A stretch of 64,000 nt of DNA, taken from positions 9,901 through 73,900 of the forward strand of contig NZ_JAYFUM010000031.1 in assembly GCF_034929435.1 (NCBI RefSeq). Reading direction: 5' to 3'. Positions within the stretch are counted from its first letter, which is position 1, and each line of letters starts with the position of its first letter. The stretch comes from Arcicella rigui (GTDB lineage: Bacteria; Bacteroidota; Bacteroidia; Cytophagales; Spirosomataceae). Position numbers and translations under genes: made by a program. This document shows positions 8,903-17,028 of the stretch, in pieces. The notes under the pieces were generated by a model. It had not been told where the DNA came from. It did no database searches and saw only the letters and a program-made list of their open reading frames with translations.

Positions 8903-9535
8903 TTATACTTTCTTCGCTGGATTTCCGAAAACTGTTTCACGAGCTTTCACACTTTCAACCACTACCGAACCTGCTCCGATTCTTGCTCCTTTTCCGATTT
9001 TCACGCCTGAAACAATTGTTACGCCTGAGCCAATAAAAACGTTATCGTCAATAGAAACGCCCGAACCAATAATACTTCCCGAGCCGATTTGTACAAAATC
9101 TCCTATTTTGGCATCATAGTCGATAATCACACGGCTGTGGAGTAAATTATGGCTTCCGATTTCGGCACGTGCGTTAATGATTGTTCCTGCTGAAATCAAA
9201 TTTCCATGACCGATAGTAGCAGTAGCGGCAATGGCAGTTTGTTCGTGAATTGCATTTACAGGTTGTACTTTTTTATCGTTATGCAACATTTCTACCAAAT
9301 TCTGACGAACTTTCAATTCGTCAATAGCGATAAATACTTCACATCTTTTCCCGATTAATTTAGTATAATCTTCGTCGTCGGTACTTCCCATCACGATTAC
9401 ATCGTCGATTTCAGTATTATGTAATTCTTTGTTGTCGTCCAAAAAAGCATAGACTACCACATTATTTGTCTTGAAAATATCAAGGGCGACAGCTCCTAAA
9501 CCGCCTGCACCTAAAATCATTACTGGATTCTCCAT
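8903..9535 (-). CDS. NeuD/PglD-like sugar O-acyltransferase
   Basis: The start is the ATG complementary to 9533-9535 (MENPVMILGAGGLG); a GTG six codons upstream is less likely. The N-terminal half is a small Rossmann-like domain (ILGAGGLGAVALDIF) and the C-terminal half is a left-handed beta helix of hexapeptide repeats (IGDFVQIGSGSIIGSGVSID). This is the NeuD/PglD acyltransferase architecture, which acetylates amino sugars for surface polysaccharides; the substrate cannot be read from sequence. The gene is last in a run with the M14 peptidase and the CLC transporter. No other polysaccharide gene is nearby. Confidence 0.85.
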   Translation of the reverse strand: MENPVMILGAGGLGAVALDIFKTNNVVVYAFLDDNKELHNTEIDDVIVMGSTDDEDYTKLIGKRCEVFIAIDELKVRQNLVEMLHNDKKVQPVNAIHEQTAIAATATIGHGNLISAGTIINARAEIGSHNLLHSRVIIDYDAKIGDFVQIGSGSIIGSGVSIDDNVFIGSGVTIVSGVKIGKGARIGAGSVVVESVKARETVFGNPAKKV

Positions 9536-9562
9536 ACATTTTTCCTGATTCACTGAATCAAG

Positions 9563-10834
9563 TTACAATTTTACTCCGTTATTAATTTTATAAATTACTT
9601 TTCCGTCTTTTACTAATTCAAAATCAGCTTTTTGCCCCAAACCAATTTCTTTTTCTGCACTGAATGTCAAGCCTGTGGCATCAATTTCGTCTGTACCAAA
9701 AAACACCGACATATCGCCAATCTCCTCAATTACAGAACTTTGTGTAAAATAGTCTCTGCCTTTTACAGGTTTTTCATTTCGATTAATGGCAATATCGGCT
9801 TGATAAGTACTATTTCCTTTTTTGATAGTGGCATTTCTAATAATTAAATCAAAAATCACTTTATCGTTTACAGGAATTGCATCGTACTCTTTGATATTTT
9901 CTTTTTCGTAAGATTTATCCGAAATCATTTTCAAACCCGTAAGGATTGAAACAAAATTTAGTTTTCGGATGTACTGTTTTTCTGGGTCTCCTTTGAAACC
10001 GCCCGATTCTATCAAAATCAAAGTCGAACCCCATTTTTGAATATTATCGCCAAAAGCTCTTGGTTCAAAATCTGAAGGCCACTTTCCAACAGCATTCGGA
10101 ATAAATGATTGCAAAGCATGATTCATTCCGACGATAATCAACATGGCTTTTTTGCGGGTTTCGTTTACTTCTTGAGCTTCGTTATAAGCCGTTGCCAAAA
10201 AAGAAATAGTGGCTAAATTTCCCGTTTTACCAGCCGAGTAACGTCTGCCTTTGTCGTGAAGATTGAATGAAAAATCAGGTTTTAAATCAAAAACTAATTT
10301 TTTCAATAAACGTCCTTCTGGACTTTGCAAAGCCAAAGCATCACGATTCATATCAATTCCCAAAGCAGTGTAGCGTGTCCAAGCTTCCGCCCCGTCAGGA
10401 TTCAACATCGGAACAAAATAAAAAGTGCATTCTTTCAGCAAATCTGTTCGCAATTGCGTCAGTGTTTGGTCTTCGTTGGCAGTACTTTTTTTATTTTCCA
10501 AGAAATTAAAAATGTCCATCAAAGCCATGGTTGCCGTAGCTTCATCGCCGTGCATTTGTGACCAAAGCAATACTTTGGTTTTTCCTGTTCCACATTTTAT
10601 CAAGAAAATATCTCTTCCTTCACTCGACTGCGTAGCTTTTGATACTTCAAACAAAGGATTTTTTTTCATTAGTTCAATTCTATCCACCAAAGTTTGGTAT
10701 CCGAATCTACGTTTTGTAACCGTTGATTCACGGAAAATATCGTGATTTTCGTGAAGTACTTTTCCTAAATTTTGAGCGTAATTTTCTGATATGGCATTCA
10801 TCATAAACATCAAGGTAATTATTATCTTTTTCAT
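9563..10834 (-). CDS. M14 family zinc carboxypeptidase, secreted
   Basis: I choose the ATG at 10834, which opens a signal peptide (MKKIIITLMFMMNAISENYA); longer reading would run into the CLC gene. The 423-residue protein carries the M14 zinc ligands HGDE (in SQMHGDEATATMAL), the substrate Asn/Arg motif MNRD, the third ligand His in NLHDKG, and the catalytic Glu in LIESGG. A beta-rich C-terminal extension (about 330-423) is of the kind seen in secreted Bacteroidota M14 enzymes. It should release C-terminal residues from peptides. It begins 8 bp after the CLC stop codon, so the two genes are surely cotranscribed. Confidence 0.88.
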   Translation of the reverse strand: MKKIIITLMFMMNAISENYAQNLGKVLHENHDIFRESTVTKRRFGYQTLVDRIELMKKNPLFEVSKATQSSEGRDIFLIKCGTGKTKVLLWSQMHGDEATATMALMDIFNFLENKKSTANEDQTLTQLRTDLLKECTFYFVPMLNPDGAEAWTRYTALGIDMNRDALALQSPEGRLLKKLVFDLKPDFSFNLHDKGRRYSAGKTGNLATISFLATAYNEAQEVNETRKKAMLIIVGMNHALQSFIPNAVGKWPSDFEPRAFGDNIQKWGSTLILIESGGFKGDPEKQYIRKLNFVSILTGLKMISDKSYEKENIKEYDAIPVNDKVIFDLIIRNATIKKGNSTYQADIAINRNEKPVKGRDYFTQSSVIEEIGDMSVFFGTDEIDATGLTFSAEKEIGLGQKADFELVKDGKVIYKINNGVKL

Positions 10835-10842
10835 GGCTTTGT

Positions 10843-12081
10843 TTATAAAAAAGTTTCGTCGGGTTCTTGGTATTTTTTCACGGCTATTTTTTGAGCTGAA
10901 TAAATCCCCGCATGACCCGAAAATGCGTAAGCCATCACGCAAGCCAAAGCTAAATAAATAGCGGCATCAGCCCCAAACAATTCTATGCCCATCAAAGTAC
11001 AAGCAATTGGCGTGTTGGAAGCTCCTGCAAAAACACCGACAAAACCCATTCCAGCCAAAAGTGCTATGGGAAGCGGAATAAAATTCGTCAAAGCATTTCC
11101 CATCGTTGCTCCGATATAAAACAAGGGCGTTACTTCGCCACCTTTAAACCCTGAACCTAAAGTAAGCGATGTGAAAAAGATTTTTGCTAAAAAATCATAA
11201 AAAGGTAGTTTTTCGCTAAACGATTCAACAATTACTGGTACGCCCAAACCATTATACTTTGAAGTACCTACCGCAAAAAACAAAATGGCTAAAAGTACGC
11301 CACCGACTACGGGTCGCAGAGGTGGATAAGTAATTTTACTTTTGAATAAATTACTCCAAAAATGGGTGCTTTTGGCAAATAACATTCCGACTAAACCAAA
11401 CAAAATACCTGCAAGCATCGCCCACAAAATTGTCGGAATGGTTAAATGTGGCACTGCCGAAATGCCGTATTGCGTATGCCCGACTTGCCAAATTACTTGA
11501 CAAGTATAATCCGCAGCCAAAGCTGAAAAAAGACTTGGCAAAATGGCTTCGTAGCGTACTTTCCCGATAAAAGCTACTTCTAAAGCAAAAATTGTTCCTG
11601 CCAAAGGAGTACCAAAAACCGAAGCGAAACCAGCACTTATGCCCATCATCAACAATATCTTTCGGTCTAAGTCGTTGAATTTTAAAGGTTTTGTAAAAAA
11701 ATCAGCGATTGCACCGCCCATTTGTACAGCCGTTCCTTCTCTTCCTGCCGAACCTCCAACCAAATGCGTAAGCAAAGTAGTCAATAAAATCAGCGGCATC
11801 ATTTTAAAAGGAATTGTTTTTTCAGGATGCTGAATTTCTTCAATCAATTGATTATTTCCTTTTGCTACGTCTTGTCCGAAGTAATGATAAATAGCACCAA
11901 CCGCCAAACCGCCCAATGGCAAAAACCAAATCAACCAAGGATGATTTTCACGGAAGTGGGTCGTCCAATCGAGTGAAACTAAAAAGAAAGCCGAAGCAGA
12001 ACCAATTGCCAAACCGACAAGTACTGCCATTAAAAGCCACTTCAACGTGAATTTCAGCACAAAGATTTGTTGATTTATCAT
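10843..12081 (-). CDS. CLC family anion/proton antiporter, probably fluoride-type (CLC-F)
   Basis: 412 residues with about ten hydrophobic spans. The gating region reads GGSAGREGTAVQ (109-120), giving the external gating Glu115. The N-terminal anion-site loop, GSGIP in chloride CLCs, reads GNNQLIEEI (75-83) here. Replacement of that serine by Asn or Met is known from the CLC-F subfamily, which expels fluoride, so a fluoride/H+ antiporter is the best call. The later motif GFKGGEVTP and a short length without CBS domains fit too. I looked for a crcB-type fluoride riboswitch upstream and saw none. Downstream genes are the M14 peptidase and the NeuD-like enzyme. Confidence 0.82.
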   Translation of the reverse strand: MINQQIFVLKFTLKWLLMAVLVGLAIGSASAFFLVSLDWTTHFRENHPWLIWFLPLGGLAVGAIYHYFGQDVAKGNNQLIEEIQHPEKTIPFKMMPLILLTTLLTHLVGGSAGREGTAVQMGGAIADFFTKPLKFNDLDRKILLMMGISAGFASVFGTPLAGTIFALEVAFIGKVRYEAILPSLFSALAADYTCQVIWQVGHTQYGISAVPHLTIPTILWAMLAGILFGLVGMLFAKSTHFWSNLFKSKITYPPLRPVVGGVLLAILFFAVGTSKYNGLGVPVIVESFSEKLPFYDFLAKIFFTSLTLGSGFKGGEVTPLFYIGATMGNALTNFIPLPIALLAGMGFVGVFAGASNTPIACTLMGIELFGADAAIYLALACVMAYAFSGHAGIYSAQKIAVKKYQEPDETFL

Positions 12082-12092
12082 TTGTATTTTTT

Positions 12093-12336
12093 GTTGATTT
12101 CGGATTTCAGATGTTAGATTTCGGCTTTGTTAAAGGATTTCTTTTTTTACGTATTTTATTAAAAATAATATCATTTTATCCAATTCCCGAAATCAGAAAT
12201 CTCATTACCAAAATAGCTTTAAACTTTTGGACACAATTTGTGTTGGCGAATTAATCAAACAAAATTACGGAATGTATTTCAATATAATAAGCGTAATGAA
12301 TGGCGGATTGGAGATTTGGGATTTCGGATGAGCGAA
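12093..12336. repeat. Family E word repeats (ATTTCGGATTT / AAATCCGAAAT) in a 388-bp gap
   Basis: The 12082-12469 gap holds degenerate copies of the words GATTTCGGATTTCAGAT (about 12093-12132), CCCGAAATCAGAAATCT (about 12186-12204, opposite orientation) and GATTTGGGATTTCGGAT (about 12314-12330). The first two can pair as a loose hairpin ahead of the CLC gene. Similar words recur near 25496, 27705 and 52305. The remainder of the gap carries the yceI promoter. Confidence 0.6.
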
Positions 12337-12399
12337 TGTGTAGCATTTTATTTTTTAATTATTTTTTTCAAAAAATTTTTAATTCAATTGAACCTATTC

Positions 12400-12407
12400 T
12401 ATATTTG
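12400..12407 (+). promoter_or_regulatory. -7 box (TATATTTG) of the YceI gene
   Basis: Perfect TAnnTTTG match 62 bp before the chosen start. It overlaps the earliest in-frame ATG (12407), which argues that this ATG is not used. No clear -33 TTG at normal spacing. Confidence 0.5.
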
Positions 12408-12469
12408 TGTGTTATAACATTAAATGTATATACATTAAATATTTAAAAAACTTTTTAACTAACAATACA

Positions 12470-12997
12470 ATGGCAAATGCAACTTGGGCAATCGACGCTT
12501 CACACTCAGAAATTCAGTTTAAAGTAAAACACTTAGTAATTACAACAGTAACAGGAAACTTCAAAGAATTCAGCGGTTCAGTAGAAGCTGGTGATGATTT
12601 TGATGGTGCTTCTATCGCATTTGAAGCAAATGTTGCTTCAATCAATACAAACAGCGAACAACGTGACGGTCACTTGAAAAGTGCAGATTTCTTTGATGCT
12701 GAACAATTCCCAACTTTATCATTCAAATCTACTTCTTTCACAAAAGACGGTGACGATTTTGAATTAGTGGGTGATTTAACCATCAAAGATGTTACTTTAC
12801 CAGTAACTTTGGAAGTAGAATATAACGGAACTGCCACTGACCCTTGGGGAAATGTAAAAGCAGGTTTTGAATTGAAAGGTAAAATCAATCGTAAAGATTT
12901 TGGTTTAACTTGGAACGCAATCACAGAAGCAGGAAGTGCCTTGGTAAGTGAAGACGTAAAATTGATTGCGAATATTCAGTTGGTGAAACAAGCGTAA
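12470..12997 (+). CDS. YceI family lipocalin-like protein
   Basis: The ATG at 12470 (MANATWAIDASHSEIQF) is chosen since an in-frame ATG 21 codons earlier sits inside the -7 box. The 175-residue protein has the YceI pattern: an opening DxxHSxxxFxVKH segment, HLKSADFFDAEQFP, LTIKDVTLPVTL and NRKDFGLTWN. The fold is a beta-barrel that in relatives binds an isoprenoid chain such as polyprenyl phosphate. There is no signal peptide, so this copy is cytoplasmic. It stands alone with its own promoter; the pirin gene follows 139 bp later. Confidence 0.9.
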   Translation: MANATWAIDASHSEIQFKVKHLVITTVTGNFKEFSGSVEAGDDFDGASIAFEANVASINTNSEQRDGHLKSADFFDAEQFPTLSFKSTSFTKDGDDFELVGDLTIKDVTLPVTLEVEYNGTATDPWGNVKAGFELKGKINRKDFGLTWNAITEAGSALVSEDVKLIANIQLVKQA

Positions 12998-13136
12998 TTA
13001 ATTGTGATTGCGTGAATTGTGAATTAGTGAGTTTATCATTTAAGATTTGTCAACTTCAGAAAAGATGGCAAATCTTAAAATTACAATTTCATTGCAGAAA
13101 GCTCACAGCTCAAAACTAATTTTAATCATTAAAAAG

Positions 13137-13883
13137 ATGGAAACTACATTCGGAACAGCCCTCAAAAAAACCTTACACAAAGCTGATACTCGTGGACAGG
13201 CTGACCACGGTTGGTTGAAAACTCGCTTAACGTTTTCTTTTTCGGGTTACTACGACTCTAAAAGAGTACATTTTGGCGTACTGAGAGTATTGAATGATGA
13301 CCAAATTGCTGGCGGAAGAGGTTTCGGAATGCACCCACACGATAATATGGAAATCATTACGATTCCGACAGAAGGTGTGGTTGAACACAGAGACAATCAA
13401 GGCAATCATGGTATTATTACGAAAGGCGAAGTGCAAGTAATGTCGGCTGGAACGGGTGTTTATCATTCAGAGTTTAACCATCTTAGTGACCAAACTTTAA
13501 AGTTGTTCCAAATTTGGGTTTTCCCGAATAAAGGAAATGTAAAGCCACGCTACGACCAAATGAAGTTTGATGTGGAAGCACAGCATAACAATTTTCAGTT
13601 GTTGGTAACGCCCATCGAAGCCAATATTCCTAATACTTTAGGCATTCATCAAGACGCTTATTTTAGTATGGGAAAATTTGAGGCTGGCAAAGAATTTACT
13701 TATAAAATCAACCGTGAGGGAAACGGCCTGTACATTTTGGTAGTAAACGGCAGCGTAAGTACTGCTGGCGAAGAACTAAGCTTGCGTGACGGTCTGGGAT
13801 TGGAAGGTATTTCAGCAATAAATTTCAAAACCGAAAATGGTGTTGAATTATTATTGATGGAAGTACCGATGGAATTAGAATAG
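13137..13883 (+). CDS. Pirin family protein
   Basis: The start METTFGTALKK at 13137 is preferred over an ATG 30 codons upstream, because the extra residues are encoded by low-complexity repeat-like DNA and are not pirin-like. The 248-residue protein is a bicupin. The metal ligands of the N-terminal cupin are in FGMHPHDNMEI and the following VVEHRDNQGN and YHSEFNH. Bacterial pirins are Fe-binding and some have quercetinase activity; the substrate here is unknown. A long inverted repeat follows the stop codon. Confidence 0.9.
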   Translation: METTFGTALKKTLHKADTRGQADHGWLKTRLTFSFSGYYDSKRVHFGVLRVLNDDQIAGGRGFGMHPHDNMEIITIPTEGVVEHRDNQGNHGIITKGEVQVMSAGTGVYHSEFNHLSDQTLKLFQIWVFPNKGNVKPRYDQMKFDVEAQHNNFQLLVTPIEANIPNTLGIHQDAYFSMGKFEAGKEFTYKINREGNGLYILVVNGSVSTAGEELSLRDGLGLEGISAINFKTENGVELLLMEVPMELE

Positions 13884-13888
13884 TTTTT

Positions 13889-13992
13889 AGTGCTGAGTGT
13901 TGAATGCTGAATGAGGAGGTTTCGGAGTGAGGAGTTTTGAATGAGGAATAAAAGTAAAGTTACTCCTCACTCAGCATTCAACACTCAGTACT
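13889..13992. repeat. Family D inverted repeat downstream of the pirin gene
   Basis: Two 29-nt arms (13889-13917 and 13964-13992) match at 27 positions in inverted orientation and consist of words such as GAGTGTTGAATGCTGA. They start 6 bp after the pirin stop codon and continue as looser copies to about 14012. The RNA would form a long hairpin. The same words occur at 27662, 59226 and 63730. Confidence 0.8.
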
Positions 13993-14058
13993 CAGAAAAC
14001 TCCGCACTCAAAAGTTTGTGTTACGCAAACAAAAATATCTACATTTGGTTAAGAGAGT

Positions 14059-14085
14059 AACAAATATGATTATTGCATATTTGTT
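14059..14085. promoter_or_regulatory. Perfect palindrome upstream of crtZ
   Basis: Ten bases (14059-14068) are repeated in inverted form (14076-14085) around a 7-nt centre. It ends 74 bp before the crtZ start and could be an operator or a leader hairpin. A near -7 box (CATATTTG) lies in its right arm. Confidence 0.35.
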
Positions 14086-14159
14086 GTAATTAGTTTGTGA
14101 CTTGAAAATCTAATCACCAATCACTATTTACCAATAACTAACTCATAAACTTAATCAAA

Positions 14160-14615
14160 ATGCTTATCAAACTTATTTTATTATTCGGGACGTTTATTTT
14201 GATGGAAGGCACGGCTTGGTTTACACACAAGTATATTATGCACGGCTTTATGTGGCGTTGGCATCGTTCGCACCATGTTCATCACAATGAAGTACTTGAA
14301 AAAAATGATTTGTTTGCAGTAGTTTTTTCTACGGTTTCAATCGCTACGATTGCTTTGGGGAATTTTAATCCAGATTTCTGGTACTTATTTTGGATTGGCT
14401 TGGGCGTTACTTTATATGGAATTTTCTACTTTATTTTCCATGATGTAATTGTTCATCGCAGAATCAAAATCAAGTTTGTGGCAAAACATCCTTACATGAA
14501 ACGCATTATGAAGGCTCATTACATTCACCACAAAGTACATGAGCGTGAAGGTGCAGAGGCTTTTGGTTTTTTGTATGCCCCTAAGAAATACGAAGACACA
14601 AAAGTAAAATCTTAA
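14160..14615 (+). CDS. crtZ: Beta-carotene hydroxylase CrtZ
   Basis: 151 residues, a fatty-acid hydroxylase superfamily membrane enzyme. Histidine boxes: HKYIMH, HRSHHVHH, HDVIVH and HYIHHKVH, which coordinate the di-iron site. Hydrophobic segments lie at about 3-20, 55-72 and 80-98. CrtZ adds 3- and 3'-hydroxyl groups to beta-carotene to give zeaxanthin, a common yellow pigment of Bacteroidota. No other carotenoid gene is in the window. Its stop overlaps the convergent exonuclease gene by 4 bp. Confidence 0.92.
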   Translation: MLIKLILLFGTFILMEGTAWFTHKYIMHGFMWRWHRSHHVHHNEVLEKNDLFAVVFSTVSIATIALGNFNPDFWYLFWIGLGVTLYGIFYFIFHDVIVHRRIKIKFVAKHPYMKRIMKAHYIHHKVHEREGAEAFGFLYAPKKYEDTKVKS

Positions 14616-15334
14616 ATTCTTTCGATATTTTCTTCTTTTACCAAATCCATACTTTGGTATTTCAAAAATACTTGTGCCAATACAATAATGTCTTCACGGC
14701 AGTAAGTGGCGATTTTAGCTAAATCGTTTTCTTTGTGATAAGTAAAATTCACTTTATCGCCCGATAATTCACTTTTGCTACTGGGAATATTGAACAAACA
14801 AGCCAATAAATCCAGTGAAATGTAGTGCTTTTTATCGCCAAATTTCCACATTTCTAAAGTATCGAAGTGCTGAATTTCCCAAGGTTTTTTGCCAGCAATC
14901 TGCAAAGCTCTCGGAATTTCGATGCCATTTACCAACATCCTTCTGCATAAATAGGGATAATCGAACTCCTTTCCGTTGTGGGCACAAAAGGCTAAATCAG
15001 CTTTATATTTTTTTTCAACAAGATTTTTGAATTCATTCAAAAGCGTTGCTTCGTCGTGTCCGCTGATAGATTTTACTTTCAAACAAATTTCTTGCTCATC
15101 GTTCCAATGAAAAAAGCCTAAACCAATGGATACAATTTTGCCAAATTCGGCATAAATTCCTGCTCTATCAAAGTAAAAATCTTCATCACTCAAAGTATTT
15201 GGATTTGCCAAGTAACTTGCTTTATGCAACCACAAAGCCTTCATTCTATCGGAAAGTAAATTAAAATCACTTTCACCCGAAACAGTTTCTATGTCGATAA
15301 ATAATAGGTTTTTAGCAAATTTTTGAAAGTCCAT
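14612..15334 (-). CDS. PolB-like 3'-5' exonuclease (DEDD superfamily)
   Basis: 240 residues. Three exonuclease motifs are visible: FIDIETVSG (Exo I), FCAHNGKEFDYPYL (Exo II) and YCREDIIVLAQ (Exo III), supplying the acidic metal ligands. The length and the FDTLEMWKFGDKK block fit the family of predicted exonucleases related to the PolB proofreading domain, without a polymerase part. It probably trims DNA in repair. A dense repeat region lies right upstream of its start and must contain or precede its promoter. Confidence 0.85.
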   Translation of the reverse strand: MDFQKFAKNLLFIDIETVSGESDFNLLSDRMKALWLHKASYLANPNTLSDEDFYFDRAGIYAEFGKIVSIGLGFFHWNDEQEICLKVKSISGHDEATLLNEFKNLVEKKYKADLAFCAHNGKEFDYPYLCRRMLVNGIEIPRALQIAGKKPWEIQHFDTLEMWKFGDKKHYISLDLLACLFNIPSSKSELSGDKVNFTYHKENDLAKIATYCREDIIVLAQVFLKYQSMDLVKEENIERI

Positions 15335-15339
15335 GATAA

Positions 15340-15718
15340 GCTGTGAGTTATGAGCTTTGAGCCGTCAGCAGTGAGCTATCAGCTTTGAGCAATGTAGATG
15401 TTAATTATTTAGCTGTAAGCAACGAGCTATCAGCTTTGAGTATTTATATTTAACAATTACTTGTTTTTTAGTTTTAAAGTCCAAAAATCTTGTCTTCTCT
15501 CTTGCTTCTTGCCTCTTTCATCTTAGAGTCCTAAAGTCTTAAAATCAAAAATATCTTGCTTCTTGTATCTTTCATCTTAAAGTCCTAAAGTCTTAAAGTC
15601 TCCAAAAATAAAATATCTTGCCTCTTGCTTCTTTCCTCTTTCATCCTAAAGTCCTAAAGTCCCCAAAGATAAAATGTCTTGTATCTTGCTTCTTGTCTCT
15701 TTAATCTTAAAGTCCAAA
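15340..15718. repeat. Large intergenic word-repeat array (families A, B and C)
   Basis: The 387-bp gap 15335-15721 is almost wholly repetitive. About 15340-15445 is family A: words like AGCTTTGAGC, AGCTATCAGC and GAGCCGTCAGC in imperfect tandem. About 15475-15718 mixes family B (AAAGTCCTAAAGTCTTAAA) and family C (CTTGCTTCTTGTATCTT, CTTGCCTCTTGC). No fixed repeat length and no spacers, so not a CRISPR. Nothing coding was seen. It separates the exonuclease gene start from the end of the next minus-strand gene. Confidence 0.8.
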
Positions 15719-15721
15719 ACC

Positions 15722-16129
15722 CTACTCATGCAAAATTCCCTTCAAATCCAACTGATGAATATGTATAAGATTTTCTTCACGGATAGATTCAGGAACAAAG
15801 ATAAATTTTTTATCAAAAATCTGATTACCAATATAATAACTCACCCAAAACTCATTATTCAAATGAAAAACTTCTGGTGAAATCATCTCTACTTTAATAA
15901 TTTCTTTGGCAGGTACTTCTTTATAAAAATGACGTAACTGCGAAGTTTTTACTTCTTTTCCATCCGACTCAAAACCATATCCACGTGAATTTACAAAAAC
16001 GGTTTCTAAAGCAACAGCCAAACGGTTAATCAAATACACTTCCCATTCTACTTCGTTTAATTCATTTACTTTTTGGGCAATCGCAATCTTTACGCCTTCA
16101 ACATTCGGAAATTCTATGTCTTTTTTCAT
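15722..16129 (-). CDS. Hypothetical protein, 135 aa, conserved type
   Basis: Function not recognised. The protein starts MKKDIEFPNVEGVKIAIAQK and is predominantly beta with the segments WEVYLINR, ETVFVNSRGYGF and KIEVEMI-like strands. No signal peptide and no membrane span. Proteins of this size and opening are, to my memory, common in Bacteroidota and of unknown role. It is followed on both sides by repeat arrays and lies between the exonuclease and lipB on the same strand. Coding seems real from codon use and the clear start. Confidence 0.72.
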   Translation of the reverse strand: MKKDIEFPNVEGVKIAIAQKVNELNEVEWEVYLINRLAVALETVFVNSRGYGFESDGKEVKTSQLRHFYKEVPAKEIIKVEMISPEVFHLNNEFWVSYYIGNQIFDKKFIFVPESIREENLIHIHQLDLKGILHE

Positions 16130-16140
16130 TATTTAATTTT

Positions 16141-16243
16141 GCTGTGAGCCTTGAGCTATGAGCTGTGAGTTTTTTTACTTTACTATGCAATATTAATTTT
16201 AAAATCAAAAAGCTCACAGCTCATCGCTCGCTGCTCAAGGCTT
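16141..16243. repeat. Family A inverted repeat reaching into the lipB 3' end
   Basis: Left arm about 16141-16170 (GCTGTGAGCCTTGAGC words), right arm about 16210-16241 in inverted orientation. The right arm covers the lipB stop codon (16221-16223) and its last codons. Folded RNA would make an imperfect hairpin of about 30 pairs. Confidence 0.75.
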
Positions 16244-16961
16244 TAATTTCAAAAATATCTTTTAAATGTTTCGCCATGCTATCCGAAACGGCTTGGAAAT
16301 CTTGGGGTTTTCCTAACTCTTGTTCAATAGAAGTAACGGCTTTATCGTCTATTCCACAAGGAACGATGTGTTTAAAATAACTCAAGTCAGTATTAACGTT
16401 CAAAGCAAAGCCGTGCATCGTTACCCAGCGACTGGCTTTTACGCCCATTGCACAGATTTTTCTTGGATTTTTCTGTTCGAGATGGTCAATCCAAACGCCT
16501 GTTAAACCTTGAATTCTTCCAGCATCAATCCCAAAATCAGCACAAGTACGAATCACGGCTTCTTCCAGAAAACGCATGTATTTATGAATATCTGTAAAGA
16601 AATTTTCTAAATCAAAAATCGGATAACCCACCAATTGCCCTTTCCCGTGATAAGTAATATCGCCACCACGGTTGATTTTATAATACTTTGCTTCGTATTT
16701 TTCTAAACCATTTTCATCTAATAAAAGATGTTCGGGTTTGCCACTTTTGCCTAAAGTATAAACATGAGGGTGTTCGCAAAAAAGCAAGTAATTGGGCGTT
16801 AGCTCTTGATTTTCAGCAGCAAGCGTTTTGTTTCTTAGCTTTATTTCAACAATTTCAGCATGGAGTTTCTCTTGATAATCCCATGCGGTTTGATAATCTA
16901 TTAATCCCAGATGCTGGAAAATTACATTTTTATTCTGAGTCACTTTCTTATAATTTATCAC
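16221..16961 (-). CDS. lipB: Octanoyltransferase LipB
   Basis: 246 residues. The signature RGGDITYHGKGQLVGYP holds the conserved His and the substrate loop, and IVPCGI holds the catalytic Cys acting with the Lys of GVKASRW. LipB moves octanoyl groups from acyl carrier protein to lipoyl domains of dehydrogenase complexes, and lpdA of the same pathway lies 2 kb away. The start is a GTG at 16961; a second GTG six codons on is possible and no ATG suits. The last residues (KALSSER) are encoded inside a family A repeat, so the repeat has apparently replaced the native end. Confidence 0.93.
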   Translation of the reverse strand: MINYKKVTQNKNVIFQHLGLIDYQTAWDYQEKLHAEIVEIKLRNKTLAAENQELTPNYLLFCEHPHVYTLGKSGKPEHLLLDENGLEKYEAKYYKINRGGDITYHGKGQLVGYPIFDLENFFTDIHKYMRFLEEAVIRTCADFGIDAGRIQGLTGVWIDHLEQKNPRKICAMGVKASRWVTMHGFALNVNTDLSYFKHIVPCGIDDKAVTSIEQELGKPQDFQAVSDSMAKHLKDIFEIKALSSER

Positions 16962-17028
16962 TAAGATTAATCAACATATTCTAAAATATTAAAGTTTCTT
17001 TTAAAGCCGACGACCAAAAACTGAAAGC

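Noticed and set aside
12082..12469. Fluoride (crcB) riboswitch ahead of the CLC gene
   Set aside because: The conserved motif elements could not be found by reading the minus strand upstream of the start; a covariance search would settle it.
15340..15718. Dense intergenic repeats as a CRISPR or microsatellite
   Set aside because: Words are degenerate, vary in spacing, recur in other gaps, and have no constant repeat/spacer pattern or cas genes.
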